This document shows, one piece after another, positions 5,488-6,044 of a stretch of 6,044 bases of DNA (positions are counted from its first letter, which is position 1; each line of letters begins with the position of its first letter). Below the pieces are notes generated by a model. It was not told the DNA's origin, did no database searches, and was given only the letters and a program-made list of their open reading frames with translations. A program made the position numbers and the translations under genes. Origin of the DNA: UPXZ01 sp035402725 (GTDB taxonomy: Bacteria > Bacteroidota > Bacteroidia > Bacteroidales > Paludibacteraceae); assembly GCA_035402725.1 (NCBI GenBank), contig DAONDU010000153.1, positions 1-6,044 of the forward strand. Direction: 5' to 3'.

Positions 5488-6044
5488 GTGGGAAAGTTGA
5501 ACCAAGGTATTCTGGGAGGATTCTCGGGAGCCGTAGGAACCGTGGTGGGTAGCACCAACAGAAAAGGCGAAGATATTATCAGAGCCAAGTCTAAAAAAGC
5601 ACGTCCGGCAAGCACAGCAGGACAAGTAAAACAACAAACGAAGTTCGCGCTCGTCACCGGCTTCATGCAGGGTGTAAATCCTGTGCTGAATGCAGGACTG
5701 AAGAACGCCGCAAGAGCTGAAAACATTTCGCCTTACAACTACGCCAGCCGTCATGCGCTGATGAATGCCGTGGCAGGTACGGATGAAAATCCGGAGTTGG
5801 ATTACGCGAATGTATTGCTCAGCGATGGTGCTCTCAACAGAATACCGGGTGCAACGGCCGTACTCACCGACAATGAGGTGGTGTTCGGCTGGAGCGATGT
5901 ACCCGCTGGTTCGAAAGGCGAGGCGGCCGATACCGTTTGTTTGGTGGTGTATAACGTGACCAACCGGGAACTGAGTTTCTCGTCCGAAGCAGCGCGGTCG
6001 GCAAAGACCGCAACCGTTCCGGCACCGTACGGCACCACCGGCGA
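5488..6044 (+). CDS. DUF6266-like hypothetical protein, GTG start, truncated at window end
   Basis: An open frame of 185 complete codons starts with GTG at 5488 and continues past the right edge. The N-terminus reads MGKLNQGILGGFSGAVGTVV, which matches the conserved glycine-rich opening (GKxNQGxLGGFSGxVGxVVG) I know from DUF6266 proteins of Bacteroidota. The following basic segment and AGQVKQQTKFALVTGFMQ continue the resemblance. The function of the family is unknown, and I see no signal peptide or catalytic motif. The GTG start is chosen because it gives the conserved MGK opening; an in-frame TAA at 5473-5475 limits upstream extension, and a purine-rich AAGAAAG precedes the start. The next methionine codon, ATG, would remove about 57 residues. 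Family members are about 200-215 residues as I recall, so perhaps 20-30 residues are missing. It has no visible link to the Argonaute operon. Confidence 0.82.
   Translation, partial: MGKLNQGILGGFSGAVGTVVGSTNRKGEDIIRAKSKKARPASTAGQVKQQTKFALVTGFMQGVNPVLNAGLKNAARAENISPYNYASRHALMNAVAGTDENPELDYANVLLSDGALNRIPGATAVLTDNEVVFGWSDVPAGSKGEAADTVCLVVYNVTNRELSFSSEAARSAKTATVPAPYGTTG

Noticed and set aside
5338..5754. A 138-codon minus-strand open frame
   Set aside because: It is the reverse-strand shadow of the DUF6266-like gene, whose conserved N-terminus fixes the true strand and frame.

Overview
The window looks like an accessory (variable) region from a Bacteroidota genome. Two promoters match the Bacteroidota type (a TTG-containing -33 element and TAnnTTTG at -7), gene starts lack clear Shine-Dalgarno sequences and follow A-rich leaders, and the right-hand partial gene belongs to a protein family (DUF6266-like) that I know only from this phylum. 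The genus cannot be named from the sequence.

Left part (1-3136): a promoter at 41-69 drives what looks like a complete two-gene operon. The first gene (132-989) encodes a 285-residue protein with an unrecognised, largely helical N-terminal region, a charged linker and a C-terminal excisionase/MerR-like helix-turn-helix. Its stop codon overlaps the start of the second gene (986-3136) as ATGA. The second gene is a 716-residue prokaryotic Argonaute (pAgo). It keeps the 5'-phosphate guide pocket of the MID domain (Y406, K410, Q421, K467) but has lost the PIWI catalytic acids (S488, Y551 and E691 at the expected positions). It is therefore predicted to bind guide and target without slicing. None of the usual pAgo effector partners (Sir2-APAZ, TIR-APAZ, known nucleases, membrane effectors) is visible. 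The helix-turn-helix protein is the only candidate partner, and the pair is the most interesting content here.

Middle part (3137-3530): a gene-free stretch rich in repeats. It holds two short tandem arrays (7-bp and 8-bp units), a REP-like structured element that folds as an outer stem around two hairpins, and four copies of a 13-bp motif spaced exactly 22 bp apart. The last copy merges into the promoter of the next gene.

That next gene (3531-4709) encodes a 392-residue AAA_14/DUF4143-type ATPase. It has Walker A and B motifs, a winged-helix segment and a C-terminal PD-(D/E)XK-like motif. It is visibly more AT-rich than the Argonaute operon and is flanked by direct copies of the REP-like element, so it may be separate cargo.

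Right part (4710-6044): 778 bases without a convincing gene. They contain the second REP-like copy with a compensatory base-pair change, two inverted repeats, an intrinsic terminator with a GAAA loop and T tract, and paired CGGACA repeats. A GTG-started DUF6266-like gene then begins at 5488 and runs off the window.

How the genes work together is inference. The Argonaute and helix-turn-helix protein are probably co-translated and may form a guide-directed defence or DNA-surveillance pair. The ATPase and DUF6266-like genes show no clear functional link to them.
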